A stretch of DNA of 64,000 bases from Pseudomonas sp. SJZ079. GTDB taxonomy: Bacteria > Pseudomonadota > Gammaproteobacteria > Pseudomonadales > Pseudomonadaceae. Shown here in pieces: positions 21,534-29,566 of this stretch (positions are counted from its first letter, which is position 1; each line of letters starts with the position of its first letter). The translations under genes were made by a program, and so were the position numbers. Location: positions 134,695 through 198,694 of the forward strand of contig NZ_VIUH01000005.1 in assembly GCF_007993865.1 (NCBI RefSeq), in the 5' to 3' direction. The notes below the pieces were generated by a model. It was not told the origin of the DNA, made no database searches, and was given only the letters and a program-made list of their open reading frames with translations.

Positions 21534-21890
21534 ATGAGCTTGCCACCTAACTTGGGTTCGCGTAGCGGGATCTTGTCTCTGACCATCAAAGACAAGTCCG
21601 TGCTCTATGCCGCTTACATGCCCTTTATCAAGAATGGTGGGTTGTTCATTCCGACCGGCAAGAGCTACAAGCTCGGCGATGAAGTATTCATGCTGCTTAA
21701 CCTGATGGACGAGCCGGAGAAGATTCCAGTGGCGGGTAAGGTGGTGTGGATTACGCCCAAGGGCGCTCAGGGTAACCGGGCGGCGGGTGTGGGCGTGCAG
21801 TTCAATGACGGTGACAACACCGCACGCAACAAGATCGAAACTTACCTGGCAGGCGCGCTGAAGTCGGATCGCCCGACCCATACCATGTAA
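21534..21890 (+). CDS. pilZ: Type IV pilus biogenesis protein PilZ
   Basis: The founding PilZ-domain protein, needed for type IV pilus assembly through PilB and FimX. The 118-residue product starts MSLPPNLGSRSGILSL and contains VVWITPKGAQGNRAAGVGVQF. The N-terminal RxxxR motif needed for cyclic di-GMP binding is not evident, in line with reports that PilZ itself does not bind the nucleotide. Its place between holB and tatD matches P. aeruginosa. Confidence 0.94.
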   Translation: MSLPPNLGSRSGILSLTIKDKSVLYAAYMPFIKNGGLFIPTGKSYKLGDEVFMLLNLMDEPEKIPVAGKVVWITPKGAQGNRAAGVGVQFNDGDNTARNKIETYLAGALKSDRPTHTM

Positions 21891-21961
21891 CCCATTCTTA
21901 TATCAGAGCCGTAAGGCTCGCGGTGCCAGTGCTGGCGCCGACTCTTAAGCGATAGTTATCC

Positions 21962-22747
21962 ATGCTGGTAGATTCTCATTGTCATCTCGACCGCCTCGAT
22001 CTGGCTGCCCACAGCGGCTCTCTTGATGCGGCGCTGGACGCTGCGCGGGCGCGCGGCGTCGGTCATTTTCTGTGTATCGGCGTCAGCGCCGAGAATGCCG
22101 CCGCGGTGAAGGGGTTGGCCGAACGCTATGCCGATGTCGACTGCTCGGTCGGCGTGCATCCGCTGGATCTGGAGCCCGGGGCTGCGCCAGCGTTGGACTG
22201 GCTGCTGGCCGAGCTGAACCACCCACGTGTGGTGGCCATTGGTGAGACGGGGCTGGATTATCATTACGAACCCGAGGCGGCTGAATTGCAGCAGGACGCC
22301 TTCCGCCTGCACCTGCAGGCTGCCCAGGTCACCGGAAAGCCGGTGATCGTGCATACCCGTGAGGCGCGTGCCGATACCCTGATGCTGCTGCGCGAAGCGG
22401 CGTTGTCACAGGCGGGTGTATTGCATTGCTTCACCGAGGACTGGGCGATGGCCAAGGCGGCCTTGGATCTTGGTTTTTATATTTCCCTGTCCGGCATCGT
22501 CACCTTTCGCAATGCCGAGGCGCTGCGTGAAGTCGCCCGCCAAGTGCCGGTCGATCGCCTGCTGGTGGAAACCGACTCACCCTATCTGGCGCCGGTACCG
22601 CATCGTGGTAAACCGAACCTGCCGGAGTATGTGCGTGACGTGGCCGAGTACCTGGCGGTATTGCGCGGCGTCAGTTTCGAGCAGTTGGCCGAGCAAACCA
22701 CCGCCAATTTCAAGCGCTTGTTTCCATTGGCGCGAGTGGCTGCCTGA
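21962..22747 (+). CDS. tatD: TatD-family metal-dependent DNase
   Basis: A 261-residue TatD/YcfH hydrolase with the metal ligands of the amidohydrolase fold: DSHCHLDRLD at the start, the Glu in AIGETGLDYHY, VIVHTREA, VLHCFTED and the Asp in LVETDSPYLAP. Related enzymes are 3'-5' exonucleases or deacylases acting on D-aminoacyl-tRNA; the exact role is open. It ends the fabF-to-tatD run. Confidence 0.92.
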   Translation: MLVDSHCHLDRLDLAAHSGSLDAALDAARARGVGHFLCIGVSAENAAAVKGLAERYADVDCSVGVHPLDLEPGAAPALDWLLAELNHPRVVAIGETGLDYHYEPEAAELQQDAFRLHLQAAQVTGKPVIVHTREARADTLMLLREAALSQAGVLHCFTEDWAMAKAALDLGFYISLSGIVTFRNAEALREVARQVPVDRLLVETDSPYLAPVPHRGKPNLPEYVRDVAEYLAVLRGVSFEQLAEQTTANFKRLFPLARVAA

Positions 22748-22792
22748 CGCTGCCCTCCAAGTCTGCGGATGGCGGTTGCGAAAAAACAGACG

Positions 22793-22829
22793 TAAAAAAA
22801 ACCCGGGTTCTGGGGGATGAATCCGGGTT
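22793..22829 (-). terminator. Terminator for the minus-strand class V aminotransferase gene
   Basis: On the minus strand AACCCGG (22829-22823) pairs with CCGGGTT (22806-22800) and is followed by a run of T residues (the A-run at 22794-22800 on the plus strand). It lies about 180 bases past the stop of the 23.0-24.1 kb gene and faces the tatD end. Confidence 0.7.
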
Positions 22830-23004
22830 AAGACCATTAGGAGTAAATCAAGGTACGCGGTCCACGGTACCTTGCCTGGTGGGGCACTTGGGGGGAGATG
22901 CCGCACACCAGTACCTTTGAGTATTGGCGAAGTTTGCCGAACGTCCAGGCCGATTCAGCTCATTTTTTAAACAAATTTGGAATACCTATGCGGCTGTTGA
23001 GTTC

Positions 23005-24138
23005 TCAGGCCGATGCCAGCTGGCGTAGCAGCTGTAGAGTTTCCTCGATAACTCGCGCTTCACTGTAAAAATGTGGCGACAGGCGTACGCCCCCGCCGCG
23101 CAGTGCGCAGACTACTTTTCCGGCTTTGAGGCGTTCGAACAGTGCCTGGTTCTCCCAACTGGCCAGGCTAAAGGTGACGATGCCGGCGCGTCGTGACGGA
23201 TTGAGGGGGCTGTGCAGGCTGGCCCCGGGTATTCTGTCCAGGCCGTCGATCAGCCACTGGGTCCGTTCCTGCAGGGCCTTGCCCACCTCTAGCATACCCA
23301 CCTCCTCAAGCAGCCCCAGGCTGGCCTCCAGAGCCATGCTGCCGAGCATGTTCGGGCTGCCGCACTCGAACCGTCTGGCGGTGCGTGCCACTTGCCAGTC
23401 AGTACGCTGAAAATCGCCGGCGTGCTCGAGCATGTGCCAGCCGTATTCGTGCAGGGTCAATTGTTCACGTAGGTCGCTGCGGCAATAGAACACGCCCAGG
23501 CCTTCCGGGCCGAGTAACCACTTATGGCCATCGGCCATGGCGAAAGCGCACCGGTAGGCCTGGGCGTCGAAGGGCAGGGCGCCGAGCTGCTGGATCGCAT
23601 CGATGCAGAACAGCACACCGAATTTTTCGCAGCCATGGCCGAGGCGTTCCAGGTCCAGGCGCAGGCCGTTGCCATATTGCACCGCGCTGATCGACAGCAG
23701 GCGAGTACGCGGGCCGCAGGCATTAAGCAGATTAGTTTCCGGGTCGCCCTGTTGCAGGTTGACCTGGATCACCTCTACGCCTTTGGGTTTGAGCGCCTCC
23801 CAGACCACTCGATTGGAGGGGAACTCCTCATCGCTGATCACCACCTGATCGCCCGCTTGCCAGTCCAGGCCGAACGCGACGAATGACAGCGCCTCCGAGG
23901 TGTTCTTGACCAGTGCAATATCGGCGCTGGACGGTGCGTTGAGCAGGCGTTGCAGTCGCTCGCGTAGCGTTCGCTCGACCAATAGCCATTCAGGGTAATC
24001 GCGTGCGCCCGACTGGGCGTTCTGTTCGGCGAAACGGCTGACGGCGACGACAGCGCGTTTGGGCCAGGGGGCGATGGCGGCGTGATTCAAATAACGGATA
24101 TCTGGAAGTTGCGGAAACTCATCATGAATGGCGTACAT
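23005..24138 (-). CDS. Class V aminotransferase (cysteine desulfurase-like)
   Basis: A 377-residue PLP enzyme of the class V aminotransferase/NifS fold. It has LNHAAIAP at the start, VKNTSEALSFVAFGL, the conserved DAIQQLGALPFD and the PLP-binding Lys in ADGHKWLLGPEGLGVFY. The mobile catalytic Cys loop of true desulfurases is not obvious: the C-terminal Cys is in VVCALRGGGVRLSPH, a sequence also seen in isopenicillin N epimerase-like members. The substrate is unknown. It is divergent from a TetR gene 77 bases away, which may control it. Confidence 0.87.
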   Translation of the reverse strand: MYAIHDEFPQLPDIRYLNHAAIAPWPKRAVVAVSRFAEQNAQSGARDYPEWLLVERTLRERLQRLLNAPSSADIALVKNTSEALSFVAFGLDWQAGDQVVISDEEFPSNRVVWEALKPKGVEVIQVNLQQGDPETNLLNACGPRTRLLSISAVQYGNGLRLDLERLGHGCEKFGVLFCIDAIQQLGALPFDAQAYRCAFAMADGHKWLLGPEGLGVFYCRSDLREQLTLHEYGWHMLEHAGDFQRTDWQVARTARRFECGSPNMLGSMALEASLGLLEEVGMLEVGKALQERTQWLIDGLDRIPGASLHSPLNPSRRAGIVTFSLASWENQALFERLKAGKVVCALRGGGVRLSPHFYSEARVIEETLQLLRQLASA

Positions 24139-24215
24139 GGTCGGATGATCCGTGCAATTTGGCGCTAAATAGGCATAATACTCGGCTTCTATTTTTGACC
24201 CTGTAGTCCCTTTAT

Positions 24216-24854
24216 ATGCTGAAAGAGCCCCGTAAGGTTCGTGAGTTCCGCCGCCGCGAACAGGAAATTCTCGACACCGCGCTGAAACTGTTCCTGGAAC
24301 AGGGTGAGGATAGCGTAACTGTCGAGATGATCGCTGACGCGGTCGGTATCGGCAAAGGCACCATCTACAAGCACTTCAAGTCCAAGGCGGAGATCTACCT
24401 GCGCCTGATGCTCGACTACGAGCGCGACTTGAACGAGTTGTTGCACTCGGCCGACGTGGACCGTGATAAGGAGGCGTTGTCGCGCGCCTACTTTGAATTC
24501 CGCATGCGTGACCCGCAGCGCTATCGGTTGTTCGACCGCCTTGAGGAAAAGGTGGTCAAGGGCAACCAGGTACCGGAAATGGTCGAGCAGCTGCACAAGA
24601 TCCGCGCCTCCAACTTCGAGCGCCTGACCCTGCTGATCAAGGGGCGGATTGCCGAGGGTAAGCTGGAAGACGTGCCGCCGTACTTCCACTACTGCGCCGC
24701 TTGGGCGTTGGTGCATGGGGCGGTGGCGCTGTATCACTCACCGTTCTGGAGCAACGTGCTGGAGGATCAGGAAGGCTTCTTCCAGTTCCTCATGGATATC
24801 GGCGTGCGCATGGGCAACAAGCGTAAACGTGACGGCGAAGCGCCGCCTAGTTGA
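24216..24854 (+). CDS. TetR-family transcriptional regulator
   Basis: A 212-residue TetR protein. The N-terminal helix-turn-helix lies near residues 28-57 (SVTVEMIADAVGIGKGTIYK, then HFKSKAEIY) and the rest is an all-helical ligand domain. It is divergent from the PLP enzyme and precedes moaA by 89 bases. In P. aeruginosa a TetR gene occupies the same place before the etf region. Its ligand is not predictable. No strong Shine-Dalgarno lies before the ATG. Confidence 0.9.
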   Translation: MLKEPRKVREFRRREQEILDTALKLFLEQGEDSVTVEMIADAVGIGKGTIYKHFKSKAEIYLRLMLDYERDLNELLHSADVDRDKEALSRAYFEFRMRDPQRYRLFDRLEEKVVKGNQVPEMVEQLHKIRASNFERLTLLIKGRIAEGKLEDVPPYFHYCAAWALVHGAVALYHSPFWSNVLEDQEGFFQFLMDIGVRMGNKRKRDGEAPPS

Positions 24855-24914
24855 CGTTATTCAGCAGGTCTATAGCGTATGCGGTGCATGTGCTGGGACC
24901 GGCTGCAGCGATAT

Positions 24915-24938
24915 ACTCCGAGTATTCTTCGTCGGAGT
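24915..24938 (+). promoter_or_regulatory. Hairpin covering the moaA ribosome binding site
   Basis: ACTCCGA (24915-24921) pairs exactly with TCGGAGT (24932-24938) around a 10-base loop. The right arm contains GGAG, the only Shine-Dalgarno-like sequence before the ATG at 24944. Closing the hairpin would hide it. Confidence 0.5.
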
Positions 24939-24943
24939 CTTTC

Positions 24944-25912
24944 ATGATTGTTGACCGCCAAGGTAGACGCTTTCGCAACCTGCGCATCAGTCTGACCGCC
25001 GCCTGTAATTACGCCTGTACTTACTGCGTGCCGGACGGTAAACGGCTGGTGGCGGCGCAGGATGAACTGTCCGCCGAGGCCATGGTGCGCGGTGTGGCCT
25101 ACCTGATCGAAGCGGCGGGTATCGAGCGCCTGCGTATCACCGGCGGTGAGCCCTTGGTCAGCCCGAAGCTGGACATGCTGTTGCGTGGCGTCAGTCAGTT
25201 GGGGCTGGCCGACATCAGCCTCACCACCAATGGCCAGTTGCTCGCGCGCAAGCTGCCGTTGCTGCTGGAAAGCGGTATCCGCCGCCTGAACGTGTCCCTG
25301 GATACGCTTGATGCCGATGCGTTCCGCACGATTGCCCGCGGCGGCGATCTGGCCACGGTGCTGGCTGGTATGGAAGCGGCGCGCGCGGCGGGTGTATCGA
25401 TCAAGGTCAATATGGTGCCGTTGCGTGGACAGAACCTCGACCAGGTCTTGCCACTGCTCGACTATTGCCTGGAGCGCGGCTTTGAGTTGCGCTTCATCGA
25501 GTTGATGCGCATGGGCCATCTGGCGCGGCCTGGCAACAGTTTCGTCCAGCAGTTTGTCGGTATGCCCGAGCTGTTGGCGATGATTGGTGAGCGGCATGCT
25601 TTTGCTCAGGCCGAGGCCCCACTGGATGCCACGGCGTTGCGCTATCAGATTCCTGGAATGGGCTTCTTCGGGGTCATCGCCAACGAAAGCGTACCGTTCT
25701 GCCGCACCTGTTCGCGCTTGCGCTTGTCCTCGACCGGTTGGCTGCACGGTTGCCTGTCATCGAGCAATCGCCATTACGTTGGCGACCTGCTCGACAAGCC
25801 GCGCCATGAGGCGTTGCCGGCGTTGCAGGGGTTGCTGGTCAAGGCGTTGGGCGACAAGCAGGAGATCGCCTTCTCGGGCGGCGCGACGGTGATGAAAATT
25901 ATCGGCGGCTAA
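24944..25912 (+). CDS. moaA: GTP 3',8-cyclase MoaA (molybdopterin synthesis)
   Basis: A radical-SAM enzyme that starts molybdenum cofactor synthesis from GTP. The 322-residue protein has the N-terminal cluster motif CNYACTYC, the SAM-binding TGGEPL and a complete C-terminal cluster motif (FCRTC, then 13 residues to HGC). It ends in GG, the tail needed for activity. It resembles the shorter MoaA paralogue of P. aeruginosa (PA1505). The frame is open back to 24851, but the ATG at 24944 fits the family. No other Mo-cofactor genes are nearby; a molybdopterin enzyme lies 5 kb away in the same accessory stretch. Confidence 0.9.
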   Translation: MIVDRQGRRFRNLRISLTAACNYACTYCVPDGKRLVAAQDELSAEAMVRGVAYLIEAAGIERLRITGGEPLVSPKLDMLLRGVSQLGLADISLTTNGQLLARKLPLLLESGIRRLNVSLDTLDADAFRTIARGGDLATVLAGMEAARAAGVSIKVNMVPLRGQNLDQVLPLLDYCLERGFELRFIELMRMGHLARPGNSFVQQFVGMPELLAMIGERHAFAQAEAPLDATALRYQIPGMGFFGVIANESVPFCRTCSRLRLSSTGWLHGCLSSSNRHYVGDLLDKPRHEALPALQGLLVKALGDKQEIAFSGGATVMKIIGG

Positions 25913-26320
25913 GTCGCCGCTCGGAGTTCGGGTATTTCCGCGTGCCTGCTGCCGAGTTCCCCATTCACTAGATAGAACCGGTATTCCTGCCTCCATCGCT
26001 GGATCGCTATAGCCAACCCGGTTCGTCATCAAATGCTCATGCGACGCCCACGGTCTCGGGTTCAAGCAACCTCATGCGCGGCTAATCCCGATATTCGGTC
26101 GTTGACACTCGGACTGACAGGTCTAATCTCAGTGTGTGGGAAAAATTCCCACGCAACGATGCTAACTGGCTCCGAAGGATCGTGCGGAAACCGCAGTTGC
26201 ACATTCGCTGCAGATAAATGGCCGCGCTAGTTGGCTGGCCGCCCCAATGGGCGGCGGGAAACTTCCTGGTTACGGCGTTCGATACGCAAGTAACCACGCA
26301 ACTCTAAGCGGAGGTTCATC
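25913..26320. other. Non-coding spacer of 408 bases with one short palindrome
   Basis: No convincing gene is visible. GTGGGAA (26136-26142) and TTCCCAC (26146-26152) form an inverted repeat around AAA, about 170 bases before the next gene, and may be an operator. GGAGG at 26310-26314 is the ribosome site of the next gene. Confidence 0.5.
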
Positions 26321-26887
26321 ATGCTGCTCAAGAAATGTTTGTTGGCTCTGGCAATTGGCGGAGTCTTGTCGGCATCCACGGTTCTGGTGCCCGATTACGT
26401 CAGTAGTTTCTCCAGCGTGTATGCCAAAGATGGCGGCAGCGGCGGTGGCGGACACGGCGGCGATGGTGGCGGTGGAGGCGGTCATGGCGGCGACGGTGGT
26501 GGTCGCGGCGGCGACGGCGGTGGCCACGGTGGTGGTGGAGGCGGTCACGACGGCGACGGTGGTGGCCACGGCAGCAACAGTGGTCCTGGGAGCGCGAACA
26601 GCGGGCGTGGCATTGACCACGATGCGGATGATGCGGATCACGAGGCCGGCGGCCCCCACGGTGTCGGCCACGGTGCGGATGACGGTCCCGACCATGACGT
26701 GGGCGAGGTCCACGGTGTCGGCCACGGTGCGGATGACGGTCCCGACCATGACGTGGGCGAGGTCCATGGTGTCGGCCACGGTGCGGACGACGGTCCCGAC
26801 CATGACGTGGGCGAGGTCCATGGTGTCGGCCAGGGTGCGGATGACGGCCCCGACCATGATGTCGACGAAGACCAAACTGGGGTCTGA
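26321..26887 (+). CDS. Secreted Gly/His/Asp-rich repeat protein
   Basis: A 188-residue protein of no family I recognise. A signal peptide is likely (LLKKCLLALAIGGVL, with cleavage after VYA near residue 35). The mature part is low complexity: a GGHGGDGGG-type stretch (residues 37-90), then four direct 18-residue repeats (HGVGHGADDGPDHDVGEV; 54-bp units at 26657, 26711, 26765 and 26819). It has many His and Asp and no Cys in the mature part, so it could bind divalent metals or be an extended surface polymer; both are guesses. GCGGAGG precedes the ATG and a strong terminator follows, so it is probably transcribed alone. Confidence 0.75.
   Translation: MLLKKCLLALAIGGVLSASTVLVPDYVSSFSSVYAKDGGSGGGGHGGDGGGGGGHGGDGGGRGGDGGGHGGGGGGHDGDGGGHGSNSGPGSANSGRGIDHDADDADHEAGGPHGVGHGADDGPDHDVGEVHGVGHGADDGPDHDVGEVHGVGHGADDGPDHDVGEVHGVGQGADDGPDHDVDEDQTGV
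26657..26872 (+). repeat. Four tandem 54-bp coding repeats
   Basis: Four in-frame units of 54 bp; the first three encode identical 18-residue peptides and the fourth has diverged (Gln for His, DED at the end). The near identity at the DNA level points to recent duplication or slippage. Confidence 0.9.
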
Positions 26888-26906
26888 ACAGTCGCTCCAG
26901 TTGTCC

Positions 26907-26935
26907 ACAAAACCCGGAGTTCCTCCGGGTTTTGT
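26907..26935 (+). terminator. Terminator after the repeat protein gene
   Basis: ACAAAACCCGGA (26907-26918) pairs exactly with TCCGGGTTTTGT (26924-26935), loop GTTCC, 20 bases after the stop. Confidence 0.85.
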
Positions 26936-27072
26936 GCTGGTGGGTCGTTAACCTAGACGGTTGTAGTGCTCTAGGCGATGGAGGCGGGATCGCCGAAAAT
27001 CTCCGGTGAAGCACTGGGCTGACCGCTTAGGGTGAGCGCCTCGCGCGCTACTATTTTTAAGGAATGTGTTGA

Positions 27073-27927
27073 ATGCAATTGCCCACCTTGCCTCCCTCCC
27101 TACTGCCGGCGCTGCAATACGTCATGCGCCCATTGGTGAGGTTGATGCTCAAAAAGGGGGTCACCTTTACCAGTTTTGCCGAACTGCTCAAGCAGATATT
27201 CGTTGATGTCGCCGAGCGCGAATTCCGCCTCGACGACAAGCCCCCGACTGACAGTAGAATCAGCCTGCTTACGGGTGTGCATCGCAAGGATGTCAGGCGC
27301 CTGCGGGCCAAGACGGCCGGGCAGGACGTCTCGCTGCCCGATATCATTTCGTTTGGCGCTCACCTGGTCAGTGTCTGGTTGAACAACTCGCCGTTCTGCA
27401 CGCAACCTGGCCGGCCGCTGCCTTTGGCTCGCCTGGCCAGCATGGGTGGCGAGTGTTCGTTCGATGCACTGGTAGCTCAGGTCAGCAAGGATATCCGTGC
27501 TCGCGTCGTGCTGGACGAGTGGCTGCGTCTGGGCATTGTGCGAATAGACGACCAGGACTGCGTCCACTTGGAGACAATGGCATTCATTCCGCAAAAGGGA
27601 TTTGACGAAAAAGCCGCCTATTTTCGGCACAACCTCCACGACCATGCCTGCGCCGCCGTGCACAACCTGACCGAAGCCGGGGCGCCTTTCTTCGAGCGCA
27701 GTGTCCACTACGACAGCCTGTCACCCTGGGCGGTTTCCCATCTGCGTGAAGCCGTGGAGGTCGAAGGCATGCAGGTACTGAACGGCCTCAACCTGCTGGC
27801 AGCCGAGCTGGAAGAGCGGGACGTTCCGCCCCCCGATTCCAGACAGCGCATCACCATCGGCCTTTATTTCTACACTGAACCTAGCCCGTCAGCAGTCTCC
27901 ACCCCGACTAAGGCCAGTTCGTCATGA
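27073..27927 (+). CDS. DUF6502-like protein, possible regulator
   Basis: A 284-residue protein that I match to the DUF6502 family by its N-terminus (LPPSLLPALQYVMRPLVRLM and TSFAELLKQIFVDVAEREF). There is no signal peptide, so it is probably cytoplasmic. Residues 60-80 (DSRISLLTGVHRKDVRRLR) read like a helix-turn-helix, so DNA or RNA binding is a reasonable inference, not shown. The stop overlaps the next start by ATGA, so it is made together with an exported DUF5666-like protein. AAGGA precedes its ATG. Confidence 0.75.
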   Translation: MQLPTLPPSLLPALQYVMRPLVRLMLKKGVTFTSFAELLKQIFVDVAEREFRLDDKPPTDSRISLLTGVHRKDVRRLRAKTAGQDVSLPDIISFGAHLVSVWLNNSPFCTQPGRPLPLARLASMGGECSFDALVAQVSKDIRARVVLDEWLRLGIVRIDDQDCVHLETMAFIPQKGFDEKAAYFRHNLHDHACAAVHNLTEAGAPFFERSVHYDSLSPWAVSHLREAVEVEGMQVLNGLNLLAAELEERDVPPPDSRQRITIGLYFYTEPSPSAVSTPTKASSS

Positions 27928-29372
27928 GCACTGCCTCTCGCCTCCTGTGTATCTTTGCCTTCATTTGCGGCCCGTTCCTGCTTGCGTCGTCGTTGAGCGC
28001 CGCTCCCGTTTGTCTTGAGCCGGGCGGCATGGGTGGGACAGGAGCCGTTGCCACCGGTGGAATCGGCGGCACCGGCGCTCCAGCCGATAACGGTGGCGTA
28101 GGAGGCACCGGCGCGGCTGATGGCGGTGGCGTAGGAGGTACCGGCGCGGCCGATGACGGTGGAATGGGTGGTACCGGCATTGTGGGCACCATCACCGGCT
28201 TTGCTTCCATCTGTGTCAACGGGGTGGAAGTGCACTTCGATAGCGAGGTTTCGCTCAGCGAGAACGGCGTACCCGCCAGCAGTAACCAACTGGCTATCGG
28301 CCAGGTCGTGGCGGTGGAGGCTCGCACGTCGTCCAGAGGGTTGGAGGCGCGCAGCATTGCCATCCTGCATGCCTATGAAGGCCCTATTACCGATGTGGCG
28401 TCGGGCTTCGCCTCGCTGCGGGTGATGGGGCAGTCCGTGCGCGTTGCTCCAAGCGCGCGCGTGGCCGAAGGGCTGCGAATCGGCGAGTCGGTACGGGTCA
28501 GTGGACTGCGCAATGCCCGTGGCGAAGTGATCGCCAGCCGGATCGATCGGGCACCGAACCTGGCGCAGGTCAGCGCCATTGGCGCCATCGCGCGCACCGG
28601 TGACCTTCAAGGACTGGTCCTGAGCAAGCCGCTGGCGCCCAGCAGCGAGGTCCTGGTGAGCGGAACCTGGGATGGCAGGCAGTTGAATGTTGTCCAGACG
28701 CGTAGCGATCCAGGCATGCCCTTCGCTGGACGGGTGCGTAATGCGCTGGTGGAGGGATTGGTGCGCGGACAGCAGGGAGACCGCATTGAGTTCGGTGGCT
28801 TCACGGCCTATGTGGATCGCAGCACCTCCTATTCCGGCGGGCAGGCCGCCGACCTTACGCTCGACCAACGTATCAGGGTGACCGGCGTGTTCGGCAAGGG
28901 ACGGGAAATCCGCGCCGAGCGCATCGAATTCACCCGGGAGCAGCCCGCCACCTCCAGCCAACAGGGTTCCGGTCAGCATGGCTCGTCTACGACAGAAACC
29001 GAGCAGCACGAGAGTAAGGGCTCCGATCAGGACGACAATGAGTCACGCGAGCGCAGCGACGATGGCGAGACCCGGGAGAGAGTTGAACGGAGTGACGATG
29101 ACGAGACTCGGGAGCGCATCGAGCGGAGAGTGGAATCGCCTTCCGGCGACCTTGAGCGTCGCGAACGGATTGAGGTACGCGACTCCGGCGGCCGCCTGGA
29201 AACCCGGGAGCGGATCGAGATTTTCGAGAACGGTGTGCGGGTGGAGCGTATCGAGCGAATCGAACGGCTGGACCGTGTTGATAAACCGGAACGGGTTGAA
29301 CGCGTAGAGCGTGTGGACAGGCCTGAACGCGTCGAACGACCCGACAAGGTGGACCGATCCGGCCCCAACTAA
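27924..29372 (+). CDS. Exported DUF5666-domain protein with GGTG repeats and charged tail
   Basis: A 482-residue protein. A signal peptide (residues 1-26) is followed by five GGTG motifs (MGGTG, IGGTG, VGGTG, VGGTG, MGGTG) about 11-15 residues apart. Then comes a beta-rich part with GTITGFASICVNGVEVHFD and three more units of similar style (GPITDVASGFASLRVMGQSV, GAIARTGDLQ, FGGFTAYVD), which fit repeated DUF5666 domains with an OB-like fold. From about residue 350 the chain is Ser/Gln-rich and then a highly charged Arg/Glu/Asp series ending in ERVER/VDRPERVERP repeats. The function is unknown. It is translationally coupled to the DUF6502-like gene. Confidence 0.75.
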   Translation: MSTASRLLCIFAFICGPFLLASSLSAAPVCLEPGGMGGTGAVATGGIGGTGAPADNGGVGGTGAADGGGVGGTGAADDGGMGGTGIVGTITGFASICVNGVEVHFDSEVSLSENGVPASSNQLAIGQVVAVEARTSSRGLEARSIAILHAYEGPITDVASGFASLRVMGQSVRVAPSARVAEGLRIGESVRVSGLRNARGEVIASRIDRAPNLAQVSAIGAIARTGDLQGLVLSKPLAPSSEVLVSGTWDGRQLNVVQTRSDPGMPFAGRVRNALVEGLVRGQQGDRIEFGGFTAYVDRSTSYSGGQAADLTLDQRIRVTGVFGKGREIRAERIEFTREQPATSSQQGSGQHGSSTTETEQHESKGSDQDDNESRERSDDGETRERVERSDDDETRERIERRVESPSGDLERRERIEVRDSGGRLETRERIEIFENGVRVERIERIERLDRVDKPERVERVERVDRPERVERPDKVDRSGPN

Positions 29373-29566
29373 AGATCGAGTCGATCTCTGCTGGAGGCAG
29401 ACATTGCCCAAGCGAGAAGCAGATAGCCGGCTAAGCTAAGCAAGGCGGGTTGTCGCCGCACTTGCCTGACCGCGGAACAGGGGGTAACCGGGCGTTATGA
29501 AGGTTCCGTCAGGACGGGCAATGATCGAGAGGTGAACGTCGATATCTGGATAGCCACGAGGTAAAC

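Noticed and set aside
24855..24943. Possible Mo-cofactor riboswitch before moaA
   Set aside because: The spacer of 89 bases is too short and shows only one simple hairpin, not the large conserved Mo-cofactor fold.
26033..26230. 65-codon frame in the spacer after moaA
   Set aside because: No ribosome site, no coding character and no recognisable features.
26657..26872. Possible CRISPR-like direct repeats
   Set aside because: The units are directly adjacent with no spacers and stay in frame within a gene, so they are a coding tandem repeat.
26270..26908. 212-codon minus-strand frame opposite the Gly/His repeat protein
   Set aside because: Produced by the same tandem repeats read backwards; it lacks a ribosome site, whereas the plus strand has a signal peptide, GGAGG and a terminator.
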